A stretch of DNA of 64,000 nucleotides from Lentzea albida (GTDB lineage: Bacteria; Actinomycetota; Actinomycetes; Mycobacteriales; Pseudonocardiaceae): assembly GCF_900111005.1 (NCBI RefSeq), contig NZ_FOFV01000010.1, positions 283,979 through 347,978 on the forward strand, in the 5' to 3' direction. The translations under genes and the position numbers were made by a program. Below the pieces are notes generated by a model. The model saw only the letters and a program-made list of their open reading frames with translations. It made no database searches and was not told the origin of the DNA. Positions 57,330-64,000 of the stretch are shown in pieces. Every line of letters starts with the position of its first letter. Position 1 is the stretch's first letter.

Positions 57330-58189
57330 AGCTGCTCGGCGGCTTGCTTCGTCAGTTCGATCACGCGGCCGGCCAGCGGTGACAGCGTGCGGTTGGCCTG
57401 CCAGGCGAGGTAGATCTCGCGCGGGGAAAGGCCCGGTTCTTCGAGCTCGTGCGTGTCCAGGTCCGTGGGCAGGTCCAGCGCGAGACGCGGCACGACGGCG
57501 AGACCCATGCCGGCGCGGACCATCGAGAGGACGCCGCGGTTGTCGGCCGTGCGGAAGACGATCAGCGGTTCGACGCCGGCGTCGGCGTAGACGCGTTCGA
57601 CCCTGGCCTGGTCGCAGATCGGCGGCTGGGCGACCATGGCGGCGCCGTGCAGGGCGTGCAGCGGGACCGGGCCCGCCGGGAACTGGCCGGGGCGGGTGAC
57701 CAGCACGTACGGGTCGTCGAGGATCTTGACCTGCTCGACGTCGCCGTGCAGCCGGCCGTCGAAGAAGACCAGGTCCAGGCCGTCGGCGCGGGGCTGGTCG
57801 GTCTCCTCCTCGAACAGCCTGATGTCGGCGTTCGGGTGTTCGGTGAGGAGCTGGCGCACCACGGTGGGGAGGATGACGTTGGTGACGCTCTGGAACGTGC
57901 CGATGTCGACGCGTCCTTCGCCTGCTTTGAAGCGTTCGACGGCGTCTTCGGTGGCTTGGGCACGTGCGAGGACCTCACGTCCGTGCGCCAGCACGACCTC
58001 GCTGAGGGGCGTGAGCCGGACGGGTTTCGGGCCTCCCGGGCGGTCGAAGACGGCGCCGCCGACGGCCTTCTCCAGTGCGGCGACCTGCTGGCTGACGGCC
58101 GACTGGGTGTAACCGAGGCGGTCGGCCGCCTTGCCGAAGGTGCCTTCGGTGGCCACGGCGTCGAGGGTGGCCAGGTGCCGCAGGTCCAT
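57326..58189 (-). CDS. LysR-family transcriptional regulator
   Basis: A 287-residue regulator: HTH about 2-60 (LRHLATLDAVATEGTFGKAADRLGYTQSAVSQQVAALEKAVGG) and an effector domain about 90-285. ATG at 58189 chosen because the HTH begins at once; an upstream ATG adds MLIIRAV. Divergent from the LLM oxidoreductase gene with a partial dyad between, so likely an activator of that two-gene operon, as is usual for LysR neighbours. Confidence 0.9.
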   Translation of the reverse strand: MDLRHLATLDAVATEGTFGKAADRLGYTQSAVSQQVAALEKAVGGAVFDRPGGPKPVRLTPLSEVVLAHGREVLARAQATEDAVERFKAGEGRVDIGTFQSVTNVILPTVVRQLLTEHPNADIRLFEEETDQPRADGLDLVFFDGRLHGDVEQVKILDDPYVLVTRPGQFPAGPVPLHALHGAAMVAQPPICDQARVERVYADAGVEPLIVFRTADNRGVLSMVRAGMGLAVVPRLALDLPTDLDTHELEEPGLSPREIYLAWQANRTLSPLAGRVIELTKQAAEQL

Positions 58190-58202
58190 CACGGCTCTGA
58201 TG

Positions 58203-58220
58203 ATAAGCAATGCTGGTTAT
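58203..58220. promoter_or_regulatory. LysR-type binding site (ATAAGCA-N4-TGGTTAT)
   Basis: Partial dyad with six of seven pairs matching, adjacent to the LysR start in the divergent region. Confidence 0.4.
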
Positions 58221-58262
58221 TATGAGCAGAATCTATCGCTTTTGTTAATGAACGTTCGTTTC

Positions 58263-58268
58263 TAGCGT
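58263..58268 (+). promoter_or_regulatory. -10 element TAGCGT of leaderless promoter
   Basis: TAGCGT is 7 bases before ATG 58276 with no ribosome-binding site. A GAACGTTC palindrome lies just upstream. Confidence 0.45.
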
Positions 58269-58275
58269 TGCTGGC

Positions 58276-59085
58276 ATGAACCCGCGATGTGCGCTGTGGC
58301 TGCCGCTGTTCGACGCGCTCGCCGATCCGTTGCTCGTCGCTCGTCTCGCCGCCGAGGCGGAGAAGGTCGGCTGGCACGGGCTGTTCGTCTGGGACCACGT
58401 GCGGTGGCGTGAGCCCGTCACGCACGTGGCCGACCCGTGGATCACGCTGGCCGCCGTCGCGTCCGCCACCTCGGCGCTGCGGTTCGGGCCGATGGTCTCG
58501 GCGATCACCCGTCGCCGGCCCGTGAAACTGGCCCGCGAGACCGCGTCGCTGGACCTGCTCGGAGGCGGGCGGCTCGTGCTCGGCGTGGGGCTGGGGAGCG
58601 ACCGGTTCGCCGGTGAGTTCTCGCGGACCGGCGAGGAGTGCGACGACCGGGTGCGCGGGCGGATGCTGGACGAGTCGCTGGAGGTCCTGCGGGCGGCGTG
58701 GTCGGGGGAGGTCGTGCACCACCGCGGCGAGCACTACGCGGTGGACGGTGTGAGGTTCCTGCCGCGACCCGTGCAGCGGCCCGGCGTGCCCGTGTGGGCG
58801 GCCGGGTTCCCGGGGAACTCGCGGCCGATGCGCCGGGCGGCCCGGCTGGACGGGTTCTTCCCGGTGAACCTGACGTCCGCCGGCGAGTTCGCTGATGCGG
58901 TGGGGAAGGTGGAGGCCTTGCGGTCCGGTGGACCGTTCGACTACGTGTGCGAGGTCGAGCCCGGTGCGGACGTCACGCCGTTCGTGGATGCCGGGGCCAC
59001 GTGGTGCCTGACGGCGTTCGACCCTGCTTCTTTGTCCGTGGATCACGTGCGTGGCGTGCTCCGTGATGGACCGGCGGTGCGGTGA
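58276..59085 (+). CDS. LLM-class flavin- or F420-dependent oxidoreductase
   Basis: A 269-residue luciferase-like barrel enzyme. Typical segments: WHGLFVWDHVRWREP at the second strand, TSALRFGPMVSAITRRRPVKLARETASLDLLGGGRLVLGVGLG, and the final FPGNSRPMRRAARLDGFFP. Probably uses F420 or FMN; the cofactor is not decided by sight. First gene of an operon with an alpha/beta hydrolase, overlapping by TGATG, divergent from the LysR gene. Confidence 0.9.
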   Translation: MNPRCALWLPLFDALADPLLVARLAAEAEKVGWHGLFVWDHVRWREPVTHVADPWITLAAVASATSALRFGPMVSAITRRRPVKLARETASLDLLGGGRLVLGVGLGSDRFAGEFSRTGEECDDRVRGRMLDESLEVLRAAWSGEVVHHRGEHYAVDGVRFLPRPVQRPGVPVWAAGFPGNSRPMRRAARLDGFFPVNLTSAGEFADAVGKVEALRSGGPFDYVCEVEPGADVTPFVDAGATWCLTAFDPASLSVDHVRGVLRDGPAVR

Positions 59086-59885
59086 TGCTCGTCAACGGCG
59101 TGGAGTTGTGTGTTGAGACCTTTGGGGACTCGTCGGATCCCGCGGTGTTGTTGATTCACGGCGCGTGCGCGTCCATGTTGTGGTGGGAGACGGAGTTGTG
59201 CGCCTCTCTCGCGGCACGGGGTCGGTTCGTGATCCGTTATGACAACCGGGACACCGGGTTGTCGGTGAGCTATCCGCCGGGGCGGCCGGGGTATGTGTTG
59301 TCGGACATGGTGCTGGACGCCGTGGGGATCCTCGACGCGTTGGGTGTCGCACGGGCCCATGTGGTCGGACGGTCGATGAGCGGTGCCATCGCTCTGGCTC
59401 TGGGAGTGGAGCACGCGGATCGGGTGGCGTCGCTGACGTTCGTCGCGACCACCACCGGTGACCCGGACCTGCCGCCGATGACCGAGGCGTTCCTGGAGGC
59501 GTCTTCCGAGGAGGCTCCGTCCGATGTGGAGAAGATCGTGTCGGTGCTACGGGCTTATGCGGGTCCATCGCCGTACTTCGACGAGGAGCACGTACGGCAA
59601 CTGGCAGTGCAGGACGTCGCACGGACGGTGAACGTGGATTCGGCTATGTCCAACCACTTCTGCATCTCGTTCGACGCTCCGCGTGCTGGCGGGTTCGGTG
59701 ACGTCGTCGCGCCCACTTTGGTGGTACACGGTTCGCTCGATCCGGTCTTTCCCCTGGAGCACGGGGAAGCTCTGCGTGACGCCGTGCCCGGTGCTTCCCT
59801 GCTCGTGCTGGACTCGGTCGGGCACGACCTCCCCCGTCCGGTGTGGCCGCGGTTCGTCGACGCTCTGGTGGAGCACTCGGCTTGA
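59085..59885 (+). CDS. alpha/beta-fold hydrolase
   Basis: A 266-residue hydrolase with LLIHGACASMLWWE (oxyanion loop), nucleophile elbow HVVGRSMSGAIAL in which the usual final glycine of GxSxG is serine, Asp in VVHGSLDPVFPLEHGEAL and His in DSVGHDLP. The ATG overlaps the previous stop by one base; a GTG three bases earlier is also usable. Codon use is visibly less G/C-biased at third positions than in neighbours (many TTG, TGT and GGT), as in the end of the LLM gene. Role probably tied to the LLM enzyme. Confidence 0.88.
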   Translation: MLVNGVELCVETFGDSSDPAVLLIHGACASMLWWETELCASLAARGRFVIRYDNRDTGLSVSYPPGRPGYVLSDMVLDAVGILDALGVARAHVVGRSMSGAIALALGVEHADRVASLTFVATTTGDPDLPPMTEAFLEASSEEAPSDVEKIVSVLRAYAGPSPYFDEEHVRQLAVQDVARTVNVDSAMSNHFCISFDAPRAGGFGDVVAPTLVVHGSLDPVFPLEHGEALRDAVPGASLLVLDSVGHDLPRPVWPRFVDALVEHSA

Positions 59886-59929
59886 GCGGTGCTCGATCGC
59901 GGCTGCACGGAATTGTCAGGGGTGCCGGG

Positions 59930-59935
59930 TAACGT
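59930..59935 (+). promoter_or_regulatory. -10 element TAACGT of leaderless ligA promoter
   Basis: TAACGT lies 7 bases before ATG 59943. No ribosome-binding site is seen. Confidence 0.45.
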
Positions 59936-59942
59936 CCCGTCC

Positions 59943-61937
59943 ATGAGTGCAGCTGGGGATCGGATTCAGGAGCTCGCCGCGCGGATCGTCGAACTGCGTG
60001 ACGCGTACTACCAGGGCGAGCCGCTGGTGGCGGACGCCGAGTACGACGCGATCGAGGACGAGTTCCGCGCGCTGGTGGCCGAGCACCCGGAGCTGGCGCC
60101 GCAGGACAACCCGCTGGACCACGTGGGCGCGCCTTCGGTGCTGCACGCGCCGGTGCGGCACTCGCGGCCGATGCTGTCGCTCGAGAAGGCGAACAAGCCC
60201 GAGCAGGTCGAGTCGTTCTTCTCGCGGTTCCCCGGCCAGCCCGTGGTCGTCATGCCGAAGCTCGACGGGCTGTCGCTCGCGCTGGTGTACGAGAACGGCC
60301 GCCTGGCGCGCGCTGTGACCCGTGGCGACGGCACGACGGGTGACGACGTCACGTTCCTCACGCGCGCGCTGTGCGACGGCGTGCCGGACAAGGTCGAGGC
60401 ACCGGGCCGGGTCGAGGTGCGCGGCGAGTGTGTGATGCTGCGCTCGACGTTCGACAAGTACAACGCGGCGCACCCGGACAAGCCGTTGATCAACCCGCGC
60501 AACGCGGCCGCGGGCACGTTGCGCGCCAAGGACCCGAAGGCCGTCGAGGGCCGGCGCATGCAGTTCTTCGCGTTCGACCTGACGACCGAGCCGGAGAGCG
60601 CCGACTCCGACCTCGACGCGGGCTTGCGCAAGCTGGGTTTCAGCGTCGCCGAGATGAAGCACTGCACGACCGCCGCCGAGGCCCAGGAGCTGATCGGCGG
60701 CATCGAGCAGGCGCGCAACACGCTCGACTACGACCTCGACGGCGCCGTGCTGCGCCTGGCGAACCGCGACGCGTTCGCCGCCGCGGGCACCCGTTCGTCG
60801 TCCCCGCGCGGCGCGATCGCGTACAAGTTCGCCGCCGAGGAGAAGACGACGGTCCTGAAGGACGTCGTCTGGGACGTGGGCAAGACGGGCAAGATCGCCC
60901 CGGTGGCGTGGCTCGAGCCCGTGTTCGTGGGCGGCACCACGGTGACGCGCGCGACGCTCGCGAACCAGGAGGTCATCCGCTCGAAGAACATCAAGATCGG
61001 CGACACGGTCCTCGTCCGCCGCGCGGGCGACGTGATCCCGTTCGTCGCGGGCGTCCTCGACGAGTCGAAGCGCACCGGCACCGAGCAGGAGATCGTCCCG
61101 CCCTCGGAGTGCCCGTCCTGCGCCCAACCGCTGACGGAGCAGGGCAACAGCCGCGAACTGTTCTGCACCAACGCCGCCTGCCCGGCCCAGACCGTGCGCC
61201 GCCTCATCCACTGGTCCTCCCGCGCCGCCGCCGACATCGACGCCATCGGCCAGGTGTGGATCGAACGCCTCGCCGAGACGGGCGACCTGGTGAACCCGTC
61301 CGACTTCTACACCCTCACCAAGGAACGCCTGCTGGAGTTCGACCGCGTCGGCGAGGTCTCCGCGACCCGCATGATCGAGTCCATCGACCGCAGCCGCTCC
61401 GTGGGCCTGCGCCGAGCCCTGATCGGCCTCTCGATCCCCATGGCCTCCGAAGGCACGGCCGCCCGCCTGTGCCGAGCGGGCTTCGGCTCCCTGGAGGAGG
61501 TGGCCGACGCGGGCGTCGAGAAGCTGGTGGCGGTGGAGGACATCGGCCAGAAGGTGGCCGAGTCCCTCACCCAGCACCTGGCCCGCCTCCGCCCGGAGAT
61601 CGAACGCCTCCGCGACCGAGGCGTCTCCCTGGAGGTCCGCGAAGAGGACCTCCCCCCGGTCGTGGTGGCGGGCGCACCCCTGGAAGGCAAGTCGGTCGTG
61701 ATCACGGGCTCCATCAGCGACCCGCGCTCAGGCGAGAAGGTCACCCGCCCGACGTTCCAGAAGATGTGCGAACGAGCGGGCGCCACCGCCGCCTCCTCCG
61801 TCTCGGCCACCACCGACCTGCTCATCACGGGCGAGGGCGTGGGCGCCAACAAGCTGACGAAGGCGGAGAAGCTCGGCGTCGAGGTGGTGGACCAGGGCGA
61901 GATCTGGACGAAGCTGATCGCCGCGGGCATCGCCTGA
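59943..61937 (+). CDS. ligA: NAD-dependent DNA ligase
   Basis: Seals nicks in DNA using NAD; 664 residues, the normal length. Domain Ia has AYYQGEPLVADAEYDAI; the adenylation motif is PKLDGLSLAL with the AMP-accepting lysine, followed by TRGDGTTGDDVT; the four-cysteine zinc finger is CPSCAQPLTEQGNSRELFC plus AACPAQ; then helix-hairpin-helix repeats (about 480-570) and a C-terminal BRCT domain (about 585-664). The KLDG and DGAVLRLAN motifs deviate from the usual KIDG and EGVVVKVN/D, so this may be a divergent second ligase rather than the housekeeping copy. ATG at 59943 fits a leaderless message. Confidence 0.93.
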   Translation: MSAAGDRIQELAARIVELRDAYYQGEPLVADAEYDAIEDEFRALVAEHPELAPQDNPLDHVGAPSVLHAPVRHSRPMLSLEKANKPEQVESFFSRFPGQPVVVMPKLDGLSLALVYENGRLARAVTRGDGTTGDDVTFLTRALCDGVPDKVEAPGRVEVRGECVMLRSTFDKYNAAHPDKPLINPRNAAAGTLRAKDPKAVEGRRMQFFAFDLTTEPESADSDLDAGLRKLGFSVAEMKHCTTAAEAQELIGGIEQARNTLDYDLDGAVLRLANRDAFAAAGTRSSSPRGAIAYKFAAEEKTTVLKDVVWDVGKTGKIAPVAWLEPVFVGGTTVTRATLANQEVIRSKNIKIGDTVLVRRAGDVIPFVAGVLDESKRTGTEQEIVPPSECPSCAQPLTEQGNSRELFCTNAACPAQTVRRLIHWSSRAAADIDAIGQVWIERLAETGDLVNPSDFYTLTKERLLEFDRVGEVSATRMIESIDRSRSVGLRRALIGLSIPMASEGTAARLCRAGFGSLEEVADAGVEKLVAVEDIGQKVAESLTQHLARLRPEIERLRDRGVSLEVREEDLPPVVVAGAPLEGKSVVITGSISDPRSGEKVTRPTFQKMCERAGATAASSVSATTDLLITGEGVGANKLTKAEKLGVEVVDQGEIWTKLIAAGIA

Positions 61938-62224
61938 CAGGCGGTGCGGGGCCGGCGCGGGAAAGCGCCGTTCCGGGGAGGCCGCGCGGCCGGAGGTGGC
62001 TCGGGTTCCGGTTGGGGCACGCGGACGACGCGGCAAGCCGCGTTGGGAAGCGTGGCCGGATCCGCAAGGCGCGGCCTGAGGGGCGCCGTCCAGCGTCGGG
62101 CCACCTGGCGCTGGAACGGGCAGGGCCAGACCCTTCATGGGAAAGCGCTGTCGGCGCGACTTTCGATGGCCGCCGCTGTCCAGGCGGGCGTTGCCGGCCG
62201 CGAATGAAGAGCCCGCGCCGCCAA

Positions 62225-62515
62225 GCGAGGTGCTGCCCGCAGTGCGGAGGGCTTCCGCGTTGCCAAGCGAGGTGCTGCCCGCGGATGCGGAAGAGCTTCC
62301 GCGTCGGCGGGGTTGGCGGCTGCCACCCGGAAGCGGAAGGCTTCCGCGTTGCCGGGGTAGGAGGCTGCCACCCGGGATGCGGGCACAGCCCCGCCTTGCC
62401 AGAACAAGGCGCCGCCACCCGAATGCGACAGGCCTCTGCGTTGCTGGGGAAGGGGGCTGCCACCCGGATGAGGGCGAAGCCCGCCTCGCCAGAGCAAGGC
62501 GCCGCCACCAAGAAC
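62225..62515. repeat. minisatellite with about 46-50 bp period
   Basis: Five or more imperfect units built around GCTGCCACCCGGA and CTTCCGCGTTGCC, several containing the self-complementary GCGGAAGGCTTCCGC. The preceding 280 bases after ligA are GC-rich without a recognisable gene. Open frames across it are low-complexity and not credible. Confidence 0.7.
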
Positions 62516-62518
62516 GCG

Positions 62519-62562
62519 AAAAAGCCCCCACGCTGCCTGGGGGAGGACGGCAGCGTGGGGGC
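62519..62562 (-). terminator. intrinsic terminator reading leftwards
   Basis: On the minus strand a perfect 14-bp stem (GCCCCCACGCTGCC and complement, 11-base loop) is followed by TTTTT. It is the only hairpin with a U-tract I found in the window, and it lies at the left edge of the hairpin repeat array, so it would end a leftward transcript coming from the array. Confidence 0.65.
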
Positions 62563-63530
62563 CGAGTCCTCAGTCCGCCGAGGGGCAGCGGCCTGAGGAT
62601 GGTGCCGGCGGAACCGTGCACCTCTCGAAAAGAGGGCACGTCCACCGGCGGAAACCCTTGAGCCGTCTGGGGGTCACGGCTCGCGGGCGGGGCTTGGTCG
62701 GTCGGTACGGCGGTCGCCTCTCGGCGGTGGGCACGACGCGGTTCCTGCCGAACGGTATTCCGCGAAGGCGATTGTGTTGGGGCCCGGGGACTCGTTCCGC
62801 ACCGACCACCCTGTACAACGGCGCGGGGCTCCGTTGTGTTTCCGGGACGATCTGTGTGCTCGCTCACCGGAGTCGTTGTCCCGCAAGTTGAAGACCCTCA
62901 AGCCGCCGGGGGTGACGACTTGAGGGCGGTGCCGGCAGAACGTTCCCCTATGGGGGTGAGGGCACGTTCCAGCCGGCGGGAGGCCTCAAGTCGTCTGGGG
63001 GACAACAACCTGAGGCGGAGTTCGTGGTCGGTGCGGCGGTCGCCTCTCGGCGGTGGGCACGACGCGGCTCCAGCTGAACGGTATTCCGCGAAGGCGATTG
63101 TGTTGGGGCCCGGGGACTCGTTCCGCACCGACCAACCTGTACAACGGCGCGCACTTCTGTTGTGTTCCAGGGGAACCTGTGTGGCGGGTCACCATCCGGA
63201 ACGCCGAACACCTTCGTGTGCAAGGAGAAACGGTGTGCGAGGAGGAACGGGTGGTCGGCGCGGCAGGAGAGGCCCGCGCCGACCGGACGCCCTCAAGCCG
63301 CCTGTCGGGGAGGCTGACTGCTTGAGGGCGAGCTGGAAAAGGCCGGTGCGATCGGTCGCCTCTCGGCGAGTGGCTCTGCGCGGTACCAGCCGAACGGTCT
63401 TCCGCGGAGGCGTTGAGGTGAGGCCCGGGGGACACGGATCGCACCGACCAACCTGTACAACGGGCGTGGTGCCCGTTGTGTTTCCGGAACGATCTGTGTG
63501 GTCGCTCACCGCGTGCCGGCCCGTCCGCTC
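62563..63530. repeat. array of about 320-bp hairpin-rich tandem repeats
   Basis: Three copies of a block containing CGGTCGCCTCTCGGCG, then TTCCGCGAAGGCG, GGCCCGGGG, CGCACCGACCA and CTGTACAACGG begin at 62711, 63037 and 63353 (periods 326 and 316). The periods are not multiples of three, so a repeated coding frame is unlikely. Each copy ends with a 23-base hairpin (ACAACGG...CCGTTGT), and between copies are stems such as CCCTCAAG/CTTGAGGG. No gene is supported in this stretch. Confidence 0.75.
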
Positions 63531-63661
63531 CGACGGCACGTCACCGGGAAATCGGCTCGGACGAGCGGCGGGCGGGCAGGACGAGCGCTCCGCCCGGATG
63601 GTGCGGGCCGACGTCGGACGGCCGCGGCGCGGCGGACGCGAACCGGACCTCGACACACGCC

Positions 63662-64000
63662 CTAGATGTGATGTCCAGGGAGGTTGGTCAGCCGGGTGAT
63701 GGGTGGCTGGCCTCCGAGGGCGGAGTGAGCTCGGTGGTGATTGTAGAAATGCAGCCAGCCGGGCAGGGCTGCTCGGCGCTGGGTTTCTGAGGGGTAGTGG
63801 CGGGCGTAGGCCCAGCCGTCGGCCAGGGTGCGGTGGAAGCGTTCGATCTTGCCATTGGTCTGCGGACGGTAGGGCCGGGTCCGTTTGTGCCGGACGCCGA
63901 GCTCGGCGCAGGCGTCGCGCCAGGCATGCGAGCGGTAGCAGGATCCGTTGTCGGACAACACTCTTTCGACCATGACATCGCGGTCGGCGAACCAGGCGAT
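63662..64000 (-). mobile_element. IS481-family transposase, C-terminal part
   Basis: The frame is open to the window end, so the element continues beyond it. Visible residues are the end of an integrase-core (DDE) domain: AWFADRDVMVERVLSDNGSCYRS with the second catalytic Asp, LGVRHKRTRPYRPQTNGKIERFHRTL with the catalytic Glu, and YNHHRAHSALGGQPPITRL. This pattern is characteristic of IS481-type transposases. The terminal inverted repeat could not be located. It borders the repeat array. Confidence 0.88.

Noticed and set aside
61728..62867. 379-codon minus-strand frame through ligA end and the minisatellite
   Set aside because: It crosses repeats, has Arg/Pro/Ser low-complexity composition, and starts inside the tandem array; no family resemblance.
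62225..63530. Possible CRISPR array
   Set aside because: Repeat units are imperfect, of 46-50 or about 320 bp, without constant 28-37 base repeats and unique spacers, and no cas genes are present.
63600..63664. Terminal inverted repeat of the IS481 element
   Set aside because: I could not define an end without the other terminus, which is outside the window.
1..64000. tRNA, rRNA or riboswitch genes
   Set aside because: No cloverleaf, rRNA or known riboswitch consensus was recognised by reading; a tRNAscan and Rfam search would be needed to exclude them formally.

Overview
This 64 kb window is very GC-rich and comes from a filamentous actinomycete. The evidence is frequent GTG starts, LacI/CebR-type operators (TGGGAGCGCTCCCA), CBM2-bearing secreted glycosidases with long poly-threonine linkers, and a ChvE-MmsA-MmsB sugar importer. 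My best guess is a Pseudonocardiaceae member such as Lentzea, Saccharothrix or Amycolatopsis; this is inference from gene content, not from a database comparison.

About 49 kb of the window is a plant-cell-wall degradation island. From 1 to 5.6 kb lie a GH48 exocellulase (cut by the window start), an AA10 lytic polysaccharide monooxygenase, a small secreted protein, a GH6 cellobiohydrolase and a LacI regulator. A homocysteine methyltransferase gene follows. From 6.7 to 12.6 kb a leftward xylan operon (GH10 xylanase and two CE1-type esterases, all with CBM2) faces away from a rightward GH6 endoglucanase. From 13.2 to 20.7 kb there is a second LacI regulator, an SGNH esterase, a GH62 arabinofuranosidase, a GH27 alpha-galactosidase and a GH43 enzyme. 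From 20.6 to 23.3 kb there are non-cell-wall genes: a stand-alone sigma region 4 protein coupled to a degenerate adenylation enzyme, a Nudix hydrolase, and a His/Cys-rich protein with two 9-cysteine repeats.

From 31.4 down to 23.3 kb runs a leftward pentose/hexose operon: ChvE-MmsA-MmsB importer, a double-GH43 enzyme and an aldose 1-epimerase. From 34.6 to 32.0 kb is a GH9 cellulase, followed by a TetR/FMN-reductase pair and a small hypothetical gene. From 43.4 to 36.4 kb is a complete cellobiose-uptake module: CebR-like repressor, CebE-CebF-CebG importer, GH1 beta-glucosidase and a second CebR-like repressor. A divergent GH9/GH5 cellulase pair (43.6-48.4 kb) closes the island.

The enzymes fit one workflow. 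GH48, GH6, GH9, GH5 and AA10 attack cellulose; GH10, CE1, SGNH, GH62, GH43 and GH27 strip and cut hemicellulose; the CebEFG and ChvE/MmsAB importers bring in cello-oligosaccharides and monosaccharides; the GH1 enzyme and GalM feed them to metabolism. Two operator classes can be read. TGGGAGCGCTCCCA-type sites (six) precede the cellulase, xylanase and ceb units. TGTTAGCGCTMACA-type sites (up to five) precede the sugar importer, the SGNH gene and a LacI gene.

From 48.4 to 62 kb is ordinary chromosomal content: an esterase, a PucR-type regulator, a TetR/MFS efflux pair, a Tat-exported hydrolase, NAD kinase, an M20 peptidase with a PLP-dependent ammonia-lyase, a LysR regulator divergent from an LLM oxidoreductase and a hydrolase, and an NAD-dependent DNA ligase. 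From 62 to 63.65 kb there is no convincing gene. This stretch holds a short minisatellite and a hairpin-rich array of about 320-bp tandem repeats of unknown role, next to an IS481-family transposase fragment at the window end.
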